The notes: generated by a model not told the origin, from the sequence alone. A stretch of DNA of 64,000 nt from Gonatopus flavifemur (GCA_018340375.1 JAFFJZ010000012.1:7502001-7566000), one strand, 5' to 3'; shown: positions 34,801-49,800, numbered from the stretch's first letter. Numbers and translations are program-made.

Positions 34801-37800
34801 CACATGGGTTATAATTCTTCATTAGTTGAATAATTCTACGTCGCACCAAATTAATTCGGTCCGTTCTTTCACAGTTAAAGATGCGTTTATTTCAGAAGAA
34901 CATGAATTATAAAATTAATCAAAGTATTGTCCATCGCTGGCTATCACTTTTTCCCATCTTCCGGGGAATTTTCGAATACCGTTACGGAAATCGTCTCGTC
35001 TTTCGAGGCGATCCAAGTTAGGAGCCAATTTTCGATTTCTTTGAACGAAGTGAACCAGTGGCCTGCCAAATCGTGCTGCATCTGTCGGAATAACCAGTAA
35101 TCAGAAGGAGCAGTGTCCGGCGAGTACGGCGGGTGCGGTAGAATATCCCACTTCAACGTTTCCAGATAATTTGTCACTACTTTTGCGACATGAGGCCGAG
35201 CGTTATCGTGTAGAAGAATAACTTTGTCATGTCTTTCCTTGTATTCCGGACGTTTTTCTCGTAACGCACGACTCAAACGAATCAATTGTAGCCTATACCG
35301 ATCACCCGTAATAGAATCACCAGGTTTTAGCAACTCATAGTATATAACACCCTTTTGGTCCCACCAGATACACAGCATGATCTTTGAACCATGAATGTTC
35401 GATGGCAACGATTGACCGGACATAGCATAGTATTTTCTTTTCTTGGGGTTATCGTAGAATATCCATTTCTCATCTCCTGTCACAATCCGATGTGAGAACC
35501 CCTTTCTTCGTTGTCTTTGAATCAGCTGCTCGCAAGTGAAAAATCGCCGTTCAATGTCTCTAGGCTTTGAGTCATAAGGCACCCAATTGCCTTGCTTTTG
35601 AATCATGCCCATGGATTGTAATCGTACGGGAACTGCTTGTTGCGTAACTCCTAATGATTCCGCAAGCGCCTGTTGCGTTTGACTCGGATCTTCGTCGAGT
35701 AAAGCCTCCAATTCCTCGTTTTCGAATTTTTGTGGTTGTCCTGAGCGAGGCTTGTCTTCGACACTGAAATCACCATTCTTAAAACGTCGAAACCGTTCCC
35801 TACATGATTTATCAGTTAGAGCGTTGTCACCATAAACTCCCACAAGCATTCGATGGGTTTCAGCTGCACTTTTTTTCCAATTAAAACAGAAAACTAGCAC
35901 CTCCCGCAAATGCTGCTTGGTTAAAACGAAATTTGACATACTTCACTGAGTAAAAATCGGGATTCTAGAAGGAACTCGGAGTGATATCAATTGAATATTA
36001 TTCACAGGTGTCTAACCTCTCTGAAACAATTGAAATCGGTTGTGACTATGAAACATTCATGAGAGCGAGAGTCATCTCTCCAAACCGGACCGAACTAATT
36101 TGTACTCCGAATATCATTCTGAAATAAGTCTCAAATTTAGCACATCCTGATATAATTTCGGAATAAAATTTGATATGGTAATGCTGAATAACTATAATAA
36201 ATACGCGTCTATGATAATCATTGCTTTTAGGCTTCGACGTGCACTGTTTGAATAAAACTAGAGTTTTCCGGTACTGGGAGATTAAGAAATTCTTGTTTAT
36301 AATGAATTCTCATTGCTCACATACAGAAATAATTCTATTGTACTAGAATTTCATGTATTTTACAGCATAAATACAACAATTTTCCGATATGTGTACTGGG
36401 AGTTCTCATGATTTCAGCGTACTTTTCTTGCATAAACGTACAGATTAATTACTTCCAGTACCGTACTGAAAGTTTTCAGTAGAAGATTTTCACAGTTGGC
36501 TGTCTGGAAAGTCTGCATTTCTTTTTTGCTTCCTCGTTAGAGGGAAGCTTTGTAATCGTTTCCGGGGGCTGGAATTTTTTTCGTCTCCAAAACGAAAATC
36601 TCTTATACCAAACGACTCCCCAGCAGTGATGCCAGGAACCAAGTTTTGTCCCTTCCATGAAGCCCCATCTGTATATAAATTTCATGCACACAATGAAGCC
36701 GCCGACAAAAGAGATTTGTTTGTGTAGAGGCAAAATGTCTTGATGGAGGGGGCAAAAGTTGGCGGAAGCTGGAATTTCTGGCATCACTGCTCCCCAGAAC
36801 TCAGAGAACAAATTTGGTTTCGTGTTTGTTTGTCTGTCTGCTGTGTGTGTGTGTATGTGTGTATGTGACACAAATTGTGACCGCGCATATCTTCCAGTCC
36901 TATTATCCGAACGTTATAAACTTTTTACCACAGTTATGTGCAGTGTGGATAGTGGTCCCATATGAGTTTCAACCTGATCGTTACAAAAGAACGGGAGGGA
37001 TGAGGGAAAATGTTATAAAAAATCGTGATTTTTACGACCGCGCAAATCTTTGCTCCCTGTTATCCGATTGTAATGAAACTTATGCCACGTTCCAGTTATG
37101 ATTCCATGGTGGTCCCATATGAGTTTCATAACAATCGGTTGAGAAATGTAGAACAACCGTCTTCAGCAATTTTTGGCGATCCGCATTCTTGGGCAATGCT
37201 TTGAAAGCATACCTTCCCTATGTCCGTATCATCCAAATGTTATGGAATTTTAAGCACATTCAATTCACAAGGTGTTATTTGTATGGTTTCAATTTCAAGC
37301 GAATCGGAAGTGAGGGAAGAAAATGGTAAGCACGAAGCTTCGAAACAAAATTTGAAAATCCCATAAATACCGCTTTCATGGGGATACCTTTCATTTTTAT
37401 TATCCGATTGTTATAATTGTTTTGACCACCATTCAATGCAGTGTCAACACTGTTCAACCTGATTCTCACAGAGGAATGGGAGAAGGAGAGGAAAATGTTT
37501 CAAAAATTCGTGATTTTGCGACCGCGCATATCTTCGCTCCCTGTCATCCGATCGCAATGAAATTCATACCGCGTTTCAGTTATACGATCCCATAGTGATA
37601 CCATATAAGCTTCATCTCGGTCGGTTGAGAAATGTTGAAATACCATCTTTAGCAATTTGCATTGTTTTTTTTCTTTTTATTTTAGAATACTTTGTTACGA
37701 AAAAGAAAGTACTTACTTAGTCTGAAGGTATGATATTGAGAAAATTTTCTTACTTTTTCAACTCTCCTTGATGATACCTTTAGGGAAAAAAAAAGTTTAT

Positions 37801-40800
37801 TCAATTATATTCAATAGTTCCCGAGAAGAAGAATCTTGGAAATATGCTTTTCTTCTGACGTTTATATTGAAATGTCCCCTTAAAATAAAATTTCAAAACC
37901 ACATGAATGCTGCTATCATGCGGATATCTTTCGTTCCTATCATCCGATCGTTATGAAATTGCTTTCTCATTTTTACCACAGTTTTATGCAGTGCCAATAG
38001 TGATTCCATATAAGTTTTTACCTGATGTTTTCAAGAAAACGGGAGATGGAAAAGAAACGTGTTATCAAAAATTGTGATTTTGGGTCGAGGGTATGTTTTC
38101 GCTTCCTGTTATCCGATTGCAATGAAGTTTATGATCCCATAGTGGTCCGACATAAGTTTCATCACAATCGGTTGAAAAATATGGGGAGAGAGTCCTTAGA
38201 AATCTGCATTGTTTGACGATATTCTTAAAAGTTTTATCATGATTGGTCGATTAGGAACGAGGAAACCGTGTGCCAATTGGCAGAGTTTTTCTTGTAACAT
38301 CGATAATTACTTACAACAACAAAATTATTATTCTTCTGTTTGGATTATTCGCAGTGCAATATCTGTAATCGAGCATTCACACAAAAAGGATCTCTACAAA
38401 TTCATATAGGACAACATAAAGGAATCCGCCCTCATACGTGTCATTTCTGCAATGCCAAGTTTGGTCAAAAAGGTATTTTTGAATTACGAATTTTCACGAT
38501 TTTCCATTCAATTCACCAAATGTCGTTCGAATAATCAAATAAAGAGGAATCAAAGTATACGAAAAAGTCAGAATGAGAGATGGGAGAAAATAGGAAACAA
38601 AAAATTTTGAACGATGAGTTATCCAAAAGTTGAAGGAATAGTAATGTGATTATTCAAAATATTTTTTCAGGTAACTTGAATTCTCATATTCTTCGAGTTC
38701 ACAACGCTACACACGGACAGCCAATGTACGAATGCACATATTGTTCTTGCATATTCAAAAAACTTGGAAGTTTGAACGGTCACATGAAAAGAATGCATTT
38801 AAATCCAGTGCACGTTAGTAACGTTTTGCTATCTCATAATGAAATTAGTTTATCCCTTCTTATTTGGATCAAAAATATCACAGTCGTAGCTAAAGTTTAC
38901 TGAATCATTTAATTTTGTAACATCGTTCTTTTGACAGACGGCAGAGCCTCCGCAAGATGATAACAACGCGGAAACTGACATACAAACCACGGTAGATAGC
39001 GTTTTATCGCAACTTGCATCTTTGAAATCCAGCATTGCTCCATTGGATTCTTCAACTAATTCCGAGTCGAATAAAAATGATATTCTACAGCAAGCGCTCA
39101 AAAATAGTGGTTTGTCTAGTAGAAACAAGACCACGGTCAGTCGTACGTATCTCTACGAATGAAAAATATCTGTTTATACATATAAGTTGTTCGATTCATT
39201 TCATCTTGTGAATTTTTCAAACTTATTTTTCTTCGTGTTTGAGCTAGCAGGGCATCCTATAATCTCTACAGCTACTAGATTTCCTTATCCAATTTATTCT
39301 CCCATGAATTTTATTATTCACTAATATATTCCTCCGATTTCTTTTTCTTTCACTTCGTGTATTACTTATTTATTCGTGTGTGGGTTCTGCAGTGGGTGGG
39401 TTTAATCTGTTTCCTTTTATATTTGATGATTTATGGAAAACCACGCTATAACTCGAAATTTTTTTGATTGAAAATTGAATTTGAATCACTTAAACAGTTG
39501 AGGAACGATACGTATTAAATATTATGATTACAAGCGCAATTTATTCGCAGGTTTTCTCAAATTTTTGAAATGAAAAAAGGAACGGATTAAATTCACCCGC
39601 TATATATCATTAACAATGCTATTAAAAATTCAAATAATTCTCATGATTTTGTTCATAGAAACCGACGAATCAAAGAAATCCGAAGCCCATACCACATTCG
39701 TAACCTTGTTGGACAGAGGAGTGGACGGTTCCATCAAGTAAAGACAATTCATAAAAATACCAACGATTTTTAGTGAGATAAATTTAATTCTCTTAATAAT
39801 TATGATCAACAATCTTATAAATCTTCCTCCAATTACTTTCTGTTATCGAATGGTGTTTGATTATTATGTAACAGAAATTGTAATGGGAAGTGAAGAAAAA
39901 TCATTTGGCAAGTCAATTGAAATGTATTATTGAAGATTAATGCAGTTTAATAACGTTTTAGGAAATACTTGACGATAAAACAACGTTGTATCGGTAATGT
40001 TAGATGGTACTCGTGTTCATTTTGCCATAAAGAATTCAAAAAACCGTCGGATTTGATACGGCATCTACGAGTTCACACGCAAGAAAAACCTTTCAAGGTA
40101 GATTATCTATCGTTGCATTAGATACAAAATTCTGTAACAAATTCATTTGATTGAGGATATCGGTGATGACGTGAAAACATTTGGTGCAATGCATAACCAT
40201 GATTCGGGGAAAACAGAATAGGTGTTCAGAATGTAATGAATTAACCCATATCCGTACAGATCGGGTCTTTTAGGCCCTGGGAATTACATATGCAGTCTCA
40301 ATATCAATTTATACTCATCACTATCGACCGATTGTTTGTGACATTCATCCAATGTCACATTCAATTGATGGGGCTAAAAGGTAAAACTGATGTAAATGGT
40401 ATGGCGATAAGAGCGTTATGCAATGCCAGATGCGGGAGTTTAGAAATATGGAATAAATATTGGAAGAAAGAGGAAAAACGGAAATGTGAGTTCTGCAGAA
40501 TTGATTTAGGATACTCGAAACATTATATAGAATGTAGGGGTAGCGGAATATTTCTTTAGAGATTTAGGTAACGGTAACAGGGAAAAAAAGAATAGGTTTT
40601 CAATCGATGTATTGGATAAAGAAAAAGAAAAAGTATTAGTTGCATTTATGAAAGCCAAAGAAAGGAAGGAGAAGCAAAATAGATTAGAAGAACAAATGAA
40701 TCAGATATAAGTTGAATAGGTATAGAGACTATGTAGGTATGGAAGTATTGAAATAATAACCAAAGAAAACTAAAGAAAGAATTGTGATAGACGATATGTG

Positions 40801-43800
40801 ATAAGAATAAGATTAAAAAACAGAAATAAGATACATGGGATAATAAATAAGATAGAACACTGTGTATATTGCAGAGGTGAACAGAAGACTGTGATAAACT
40901 ATGTATAGACATAGCAAGAGGTTAAAGCGTAAGGAGAAGAGTATGATTGATACATGTATAGGTGTAAGGTGTGAATGGGTTAAATCCAATGGTGTAAACC
41001 AAGTTCACTCCTTTGTAATTCGATTTACTGAAGTTCAATAAAATAACAATATAAATATTGGAGCGTGTTTTTAAATTTTTTCGAACCCGTAAACAACAAA
41101 ATGGCGGCTCTTCAGTGCTTTTCCGTGGACATTTTTTTTCTGTGGCCGGGCAAATCACTCCTAGAGATTTGAAGATACAAACATAAATCGAGAAAATTTA
41201 TATTTAATATGATATTAGCTGCAGCAGTACGTAGGATTTGTTTAATAATGCATAGTTCAATTATTATTACGATTTTCGAGCGAATTTCGTACAGCTGTAC
41301 CTAATATCTTGTTCAATCGAAGTTTCTTGGTTTATGATTGTATCTTCAAATTTGCAGAAGTTATTTGTTCGGCCATGGAAAAAATGACGTCCAGGAAAAA
41401 ACACTAAGGAGCTACCATTTTGTCGTTTACAGCTCTGAATAAATTTCAAAACACACTGCAATAGTTATACAATAAAGAGCTTTTCGCCTGCTCGAAAAAG
41501 TCAAGTTTCTATGCCTGTTTAGAGGGAGGAAAGGGACCGCTTGCAGACGACCGATCATTTCTCCCCTCACTTTTTCCTCTAGGGAAAAAATGACCGGGAG
41601 GAAAATAAAGACGAAAGAAAATGTTTAAAAATGAATTTATAAAAATAAATTATGAAAAGTTAAGAAATTTCCAATTTTGCCTCATTATATTCTTAATATT
41701 TTATTATCCGGGCCTCTGAAGCCCGAACTATACGGATCTGTGATCATTTCGAACTGTACGGAGGAGGGTTAATTGTGTTTCGAGCCATATAAAGTGATTC
41801 AATAAAAACTGTTGTTCTTCAATAAAATCCGTCATTTTTGTAACAGAATTAATACGTTTATTACATATTTCAGTGCTCGCATTGTTTTCGATCTTTCGCT
41901 TTGAAGTCAACGATGATAGCACACGAACGAACCCATACAGATGTTAAAAAATACTCGTGTGGCTCCTGTGATAAGACTTTCGCATGCCATAGCAGTCTCA
42001 TGGCGCATATCAAGTACCAATTTTATTATTTTATACTAAAATAAAATATATTTTTCAAATTTCAAAGATCCACGGTACACGTTTAATTTCATTTGTGAAT
42101 ATCAAAGAATATGATATTTCAGATCGCACATGCAGTCTCATAAATGCGAGGTCTGTGACAAAAATTTCAGTTCTCAGGCTCTTTTAAAAAGTCATATGAA
42201 AAGTCATACGAAAGCAAATGCCAAAATCTCACCGGAAGCAGAAGGTTTGGTATCGCAAATTGTGCTTCAAGAACCATTGATAATCAGTGATGCGGGAAAC
42301 AAAATAAGTGTAGCTCAGGTGCAATCAAAACAGCAACAAGCTCTTGGAAATACCGAAGTCGCCAGGCCGCACAAATGTTGGGTTTGCCATGCAGCGTTCA
42401 GAAAAATAAGTCACTTGAAACAACATTATAGAAGACATACGGGAGAACGTCCCTACAAATGTACCAAATGCGACAGGTACTGGAATTTTCAGTAAATTTT
42501 CATTCAATATTTAGAAATATTTTCATCTGGTAACAACGTTATAATGAACTGGAAACTTTATCCAGGAGATTCACGTCGAACAGTGTCCTCAAATCCCACT
42601 TACATACTCATGATGATTTGAGACCGTATAGCTGTTCAATTTGCAATACAAATTTTTCTACTCAAAGTAGCATGAAGCGACATTTAGTCACGCATAGTAA
42701 CAAAAGACCATTCATGTGTCCGTATTGTCACAAGACTTTTAAAACTTCGGTCAATTGCCGAAAACATATGAAAATACATAAAAATGAATTAGCGCAAAGG
42801 GTGAGTAGTTATACGAGAAGAAAAAAATGAAAATTTATTATGAGGAAACATTAATTCTTTCAATTTTTCTCACAGCAATTGGAGGAACAAAAAAAACAAG
42901 AATCTGATATGAATAAACAAATTGTTGATGAAAAAGTAGAAACCACTGCCACAATTTCCGAAGATTTTGGTGTTCAATTTCAATCCCAAATAACCTCTGA
43001 TTTCACTCAAGCCTTTTCAGAACAATTTGTAAACATTATCGATAAAAAAGAGAAATCATTTTTATCCAGTAATTCACTCAAGCCTTCCATAGATGGTAAG
43101 CTTTCTTTCGTTTATTCCTGCTTAAAATGGCAGATAAATTCCATTAAAAAGATTTTTCCTCGTCTTGAATTGAATGCGCAAGGTTGGAATATCAGATATA
43201 ATCCGGAGTTAAGAAGTTGATCAGTTTTGAACACTGTACTTTCCAGGAAAAAAATGTTTAAAATTGAATTTATCTGGCAATTGGAGCCAGAATTCTTTAT
43301 ATTTCTTCTGCTGATTTTCATGATTCTCTTTGCTTTCAGAGAATATGATTGATACGAGAACATCGAATTCTATTTCATCGCAAACTCTTCATGCCGACGA
43401 GACCGGGACCATAACCTTGCAAAATTATTCGGGCGATCAGAGCCTTACACCTGTAAAACAAAAATTAAAATTCTACGGTTTATATTATTTACCAAAGTTT
43501 ATCGATGCTTTATAAAAATACTTCGCAATTTGGTTTTACAGGAAAATATACGAGAAATAGAAGAAACTTTGAATCAACAATTATTTAACATTGGGGTGAA
43601 TATCGACTTGAGTAATTCCGTCTCGAAGCATGAACAGAATAACAATTGTAAAATTGGCACAAACCAACAGCCTGTTTTGAGTATCATTTATGAAAACACT
43701 AAAAACATTGAAACGTCTGGTAACGAGATGTTTGCCTCGCAGTTTGAATCCTTCGACATGAGTCAAATTACGTTGCAGGTGAGGGTTATTCTCAGTTAAG

Positions 43801-46800
43801 AGGTATAAAATCTACAGGTCTGTGGCGAACAAAGAAACATATCGATATCCACGTTGTAATACATCGTATCCCACTAAATTTAATTAATCCATTTTTTTTC
43901 ATAAATAATATCGTAGACATCCTGTCCACCTGTTGGCACCGGTTTCTAAAAAATTCTCTAAAAGTGGGATACGACGTATTAGAACGCGGGTATCGATATT
44001 TGATTCACGATATTTTATATTGATTAAGGGGATACCAGCAGTGTGGCAGCAGCCGAATCGTTTATAACGAACTACGGGGAAACGTTTCAATTTCATCCAA
44101 ATATCGCTGTATCAGCATTTCTCTTTGAATCAGAGAAGCGCTGTACAGAGCGATATTTTCATAAAATTGAAGCGTTTGCCCGTAGTTTGTCATGAACGAT
44201 TTGGCTGCTGCCACGCCACTAGTGTCACCCCAACTTATTTAGTGGTAACTTACACATGTCCTGAAGATAGCCAATGAATTTGTTCGTTTTTTATTATTTT
44301 ACATAGAGTTGGATTTAAGGAGGTGCAAGAGTGGGGTCCGTGCCCCGAGCGCCGAATAAAACAGGGCGCCCTCACTACAGCTTACAAAATTAGACATTCA
44401 CATTCTGATGAACTAAACCTTTATTCATTGCACAAATGATAGTTGAATATTCAATGCACCGAGAGAAGAAATTTTTGTTGACAATAAAATATTTAGTCGC
44501 ATAGTTGCCATAAAATATTTTATTGAACCAATTGAACATCTGTTTTCATTGATAAAATATTTTATAGCATATTAAATATTTGATTAAATCAATGGGAGTT
44601 GATTCGATCCAATTGAGTATTTGATGACGACTATTCAACTAAATATTTTGTTGTCTCTGGAAATTTTTCCTCTCATGACAAGACATGGTTAAATTTTACT
44701 TTCGATTATATCAAGCAACAATTCAACTAGCGAAGGTTCCACCATGTCATTTTGACAATTGGTTAGAAGACCCAAGTGGGAAAATTTTTAGAATTATATG
44801 TAATTTGTATATAATTTAATATACCTCGCGCATGATTTATGTAGAATTATTATATATAAATTATACATATAATTTTGCAAATTTGCATACTCTAGGAGAG
44901 CGTCGTGATTGAGTTGTGCACCCCCATTAATAAATTTTCTAGATTTGATTAGGCTTTGATTTTACAAGGGGCCAGGGAGAATACTTGGACCTGGGGGGAT
45001 CCTTGATCTGCCATCAAGTTGAGCTGTTGAAATCCCAAGTTTGACGTCGATTTGTATGAAATAATGTTGAACATACATGAAACCTCTTGTAAATACTCTG
45101 TATCTACCCTGCAGTGGCAGCCTGAAAATTCAACCCCTGAGAAACGAAGGATAGAAACCTGGCGTCGCCAGTCTTTCATCTTTTCTTTCACACAAATTGA
45201 AGAAAGATAAAGCAGTTCCCAGTTTGCCACTACTGCCCTGGATATTTTGTATTGCCCTTGGCAGTTAGTTGACCAATTGGCGAGAAACTCGTCGGAAGAA
45301 ATTTTGAGATGAAAGAAACAGTAGACTTTTGACTTACTTGAAAATTTGACAAATTGAACACTCAACTTATTATAATGTATCACAAATAACGATAATGATG
45401 AATTATTCATCGCTCGTAGAAAAACAATTCACCAGAGGAGATACTCTAATTACCTAATCGAATACATAAATCTCGTTGGCACATCAGAAAAAGTAATCAA
45501 TGACGATTGCTGACCAATGTAATCGATGTTTGTTCAGTGCCTGCCCGAGGATTTCTTCTTCAATGGACGTGAAATGAAGGACAGCGAGTAGGCGGCCACC
45601 TATTCACTCTCTTTTATTTTATGTAGATTGAAGAAGGAAAAAGAATTTCTCGAACCAACGCTGTATTTGTTGCCAACTTAATATCACTCTTCACCCTTCA
45701 CAGATGGATGAGAACTTTCATGAAACACCTGATGATTACTTATAAGTATAAAAATATATTAAGGGAGGAGATATCACGGTTGCGCAGTGAATCATATACA
45801 TACTGCAATGCAGACTCCCTAGAAATCTGTGATCAAAGAGTAATAATTGACGACCATGTATCAGAAAAGTGAGAAATCCCTATACTGAGAGGATGATAGA
45901 AAGAGAGGAAAATTCCAACCTGTATAGTATGTGGCTGATCTGACCAAAAGATGAAATATTTCGGAAATTTGCATTCCAGGTTCAATGTAGTTAAGGGACA
46001 TAATTTGAACTGAAAAACATCACTATCGAAAACTATGTTGGTAGTTCCAACACTACATTAGGATCATGTATTGATGAAAGCATATATACACGAAGTATTG
46101 TAACAATATGATCGGAATAGGATCTTGTTTGTCAGTGATTTCGTACGAAAAACGAGAAAAGGGCTGAGCAGGGGAGATACATTCCTTGCACTTTCATTCT
46201 AAATTTCAAAAACAGTATTGAAATTTCATCCCTAAAACATGATGTATCTCATAATTAGATTTCAAAGTTATGTATAATTTTACCTTTTTTGGAACAATAT
46301 AATGTTCAATTTTCAGTATTTTTTTCCATTGCCGCAGAAAGTACCTCTTAACTGAGAATCACCAAACAGAGATTTTTGGAAAAATATTATAATTTCTTGA
46401 GAAATATTTAATTTATCATTTTGATTTATGATGACTCAGCCGGATACCGAGATGGATATGGGAATAAGTTCTGCAAACTCTACCAGTATGGCAAGTATTT
46501 TACCAAGATCGGCTCAAGAGGAACAACAGTTGGTTTCGGCGAAGGACACTTCTAGCGACATTCCAATAAGCGATGTACAGCAAACGTATTCGAAAGTCAC
46601 GCGGGAACCGTACACGGTAACAGACTCAGATGTCACGTTGAACGCCAAAGAACTACAAAAACAAACCATAATGAGTTCTTCATCTCTCAATGCTAAAGAC
46701 AATTCAACTTTAGGGTAAGTCTTGATTCGGATCATTCTATTTCAAGATACTTCAATGAATTTTACGTCACAACTTTAGATAGTTTTCAAATTTCGGATAT

Positions 46801-49800
46801 CTTTTGAATTTAAAAAAATATCTTGAATATCATATTTTGAAAACCAGAGGGCTCCGCCTCCTGACTTTTCGCTTCGCTCATTTTGAACAAGTCTCAGCCT
46901 ACATATACTCGCTCGCATCTTGAGCGAATCAGATATTTGGGGATATATGAAGTGTCACTCATCAGTTTTTCACTCGACTGAAAATATTTTTGATGTAACA
47001 TTCAGAAAACCTGAAACTAATTGCCTGTCATTCTTTATACCATCTTCAAATGATTTAAAAACGTTTCTAAACAACTACAGAATTCGGAAAACTATCCTGG
47101 TGAAGATGAAGCGTGAAAGTGCGACGAGAGCGTGAGCTGAGAGTCAATTAAGCGTGACGGAGAGTCATCTGAGCGTGATTTGGGGGTCAATTGGAATATT
47201 TTGACACTTGATTTTTTTCAATAACTACTTCTTTCATTTTTGAATTCTTATTGGGGTGGAGTTATCATAACGTCAACCAGCTTTTGCAGAGTGTTCGGAT
47301 ACAAGAAAGCTTGATAGGGAAGATCGAAATTTTTTCTTTTCCAACATTTGATCTCAGATTTGGATTGAGTACCCTCGAAAACCTACAGAACTCATGTTCC
47401 ATATAAATCTGTCCACCAATGCGAAGATGACTGAATTCACGTCCGCAATATTGGATTCGCCATCTTCAATGAATTTTCTGACTACAGACAGAGATGAATA
47501 GCAGAGATTGCTAACGCAATGTTAAAACCATGGTCCGTATCACGTTTTTTTCTTTTGAAGAAAAATATATGATTGGGTGAGTTTCTCTTCTAAGCCAACC
47601 AGCATGAAGAGATAAACGGAAAACGTGATACTGCCAATCAGAAACTGGACTATGGTTGTCATATCTCTTCAACTCATCTCTGCTGAAGATTTGGATTCAG
47701 AATCTTCGAAAACCCCTGGAACCAATGTTTTATATAAATCTGTACACAAATGTGGAATCGGCTACATTCACGTTCGTCATGTTGGATCCGCTATCTTGAA
47801 TCCACTCTCAGACTCCAGATTTGAATTCTTCACCCGCAGACGCATTCTGAATGATAGACGACATAATTTCACTATGGAAAGATTGGAGCAGTATATCGTA
47901 GTATACTTTCATCAAAAGAATCATAAAAATGAATACATTGGTCATTCTGTTTTATTTCTGATTTGTTTATGAATAAAAACTCGTTACCATTTTTTGATAT
48001 TCTCTTGCATATTTTGAGATTTTTTCATACATATTTGCATGCATATTTCGGACTTTTTTTTGTGCCATATAATCCGGTCTCTACTCATAACCCGAAGGGA
48101 ACATGAAGCTCCGACAAATGTTCAGAATAGATCATGATAGATCAGACTGAAGCTCTGTTGGAGCTCAAGTTTAGATTCGTAAACGTTCGACGAAGGTCCG
48201 ATGAACGTTGAAATGTCCACTTGAAAATAGTTTGAATGAACGTTTATAAAACGTTCATCGAACGTTTGCGAAAGGTTCGTTCGAGTTGCAATTTTTCGAT
48301 CAAAGTTTTTTTCAAAGTATATTTTTCCACGAAAAAATGAAAGATTGGGGCATTTCTAACTATAATTGTAATTCCGTCTGAAACATAAAAAACTGAAGGT
48401 TGAATGAATCTTCGTAGAATCTTTAATAAACGTTCTATGAACCTTCATTCAAGCTATTTTCAAGCGGACATTTCAACGTTCATCGGACCTTCGTCGAACG
48501 TTTCCGAATCTAAACTTGAGCTCCAACGGAGCTTCAGTCTGATCTATCATGATCTATTCTGAACGTTCGTCGGAGCTTCATGTTCCCTTCGGGAACAGAT
48601 AACTCATCAGATTCTTTCCATTCTTCATCGTGATTTGATAATTTCACGTCGCTCCTACTTCAATTCGGACGTTGAAAAAGGAGTCAATGATCCATCAGAC
48701 TTCTAACCCCATGATGGAAACTGTTTCCATGATCTAGGGCAGAGATTATTGGAAATAAATTCCCAAAAACCGAATAAAATTTCTAATATGCACCGTTATC
48801 TTCGTATGTGTGTGGAATATGCGTTGTAAAATCCTCGCCGTTCCATGAATTCTACTCCAATCAAACAAGTCTGGGATCGTCCAAAATGCAATACTTGCAT
48901 GTGTACTTCCAAAGTACTTTTTACAACTTATTTGACACCTTTTTGGAATCAATCCCAAACTTCTTTCTTCTACTTTGGTGATCGCCGGTGAGCCGGGCGG
49001 GCCAGTCCGACACTGATTGTTGGTATTGCGTTTTCCGTTTATCCTTCCATGCTTCAGAAAAAAAATTCAACTAATTACACAATTTCCTTCAAAAGAGAAA
49101 AATGTGATACGGACCATAATTGTAACATCGCGTTAGCAATCTCTCCAATCCACCTCTGCTAGTACTATACGTATTTATGGAATATTTATTATTGAATAAA
49201 TTGATGAGACAATAATTCATTGTGCTAATTTTATTATACTGTTTACAAAGGAAGTACATACTTTGAACTGTTGAATTTATTTCTATCTTCATGTGCATAT
49301 TTGGCTCAACTATAATGAAATAATATTCACGAAATTTTGAATCTAAAATTTATATTTAGAAGAAAATTAAAGGGGTGCAAATATTTTCTAAGGAAAATAA
49401 TAAAAATGACATTTTTCAGTGTCCGGTACCAGATAAAAACTGAATACTATCATTTTAATATCCAGGCGGATATATTATCCAGGGATAGCATCAGATAACC
49501 GAATAGAGTACTCGAAAAGAAAAGATTAGATCAAATGAGATCTAAGTAGATTTCTTGAGATATATGTAGACCTCCTTAGATCTAAATCTTCCCTGTTGAG
49601 AAGATCTCATAAATTCTAATGAATTATAGTTATTTCTAGGACAGAAACCGCATGAAATCTAGTACACACACTTTATTTTATACGGTTTTATGAGATTTTG
49701 CAAATGGTTCTAATTGAATCTCATCAAGTTCTCATATAATTTTTGCATTCTTATATGAAATCATATAAAACTCATAAGTTCTAGGACAGAAACCGCATAT

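Larger units (their letters stand above)
32402..34809. mobile_element. Composite non-autonomous element rich in CCAGTACTGG words
   Basis: Outer ends ACCCATGTGGAAATG and ATTTCCACATGGGT. Between them lie degenerate tandem units with phrases such as GCCAGTACTGGC, CATATTGAATCATAATACCA and GTTGAAAAACGGTAATG (33000-33470 and 33490-33925). A second element with similar but distinct ends occupies 33929-34766. A tRNA-like block is at 32872-32945. No conserved frame; superfamily unknown. Confidence 0.55.
26571..38354 (+). other. Intron 7 of the zinc-finger gene (11.8 kb, mostly mobile DNA)
   Basis: In order: ATCAGTG-rich sequence (26617-26770), the 924-bp palindrome (26909-27832), more ATCAGTG-rich sequence (28350-28610), a foldback (28632-28883), R1 repeat (28950-29330), mariner B, piggyBac remnant, a composite CCAGTACTGG-rich element (32402-34809), mariner C, a hAT MITE and tandem-like R1-related repeats. 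36110-36470 shows no recognised feature. Confidence 0.7.
43779..46439 (+). other. Intron 18 of the zinc-finger gene
   Basis: Holds two foldbacks (43838-44001 and 44028-44231). The rest is AT-rich. A 153-codon frame on the minus strand (44949-45410) has no recognisable domain and is not called. Confidence 0.5.

Noticed and set aside
36476..36871. 131-codon minus-strand frame
   Set aside because: Spans a hAT MITE and a GT microsatellite; open by chance.
44949..45410. 153-codon minus-strand open frame
   Set aside because: In a zinc-finger gene intron, no domain, biased composition, no splice partners seen.
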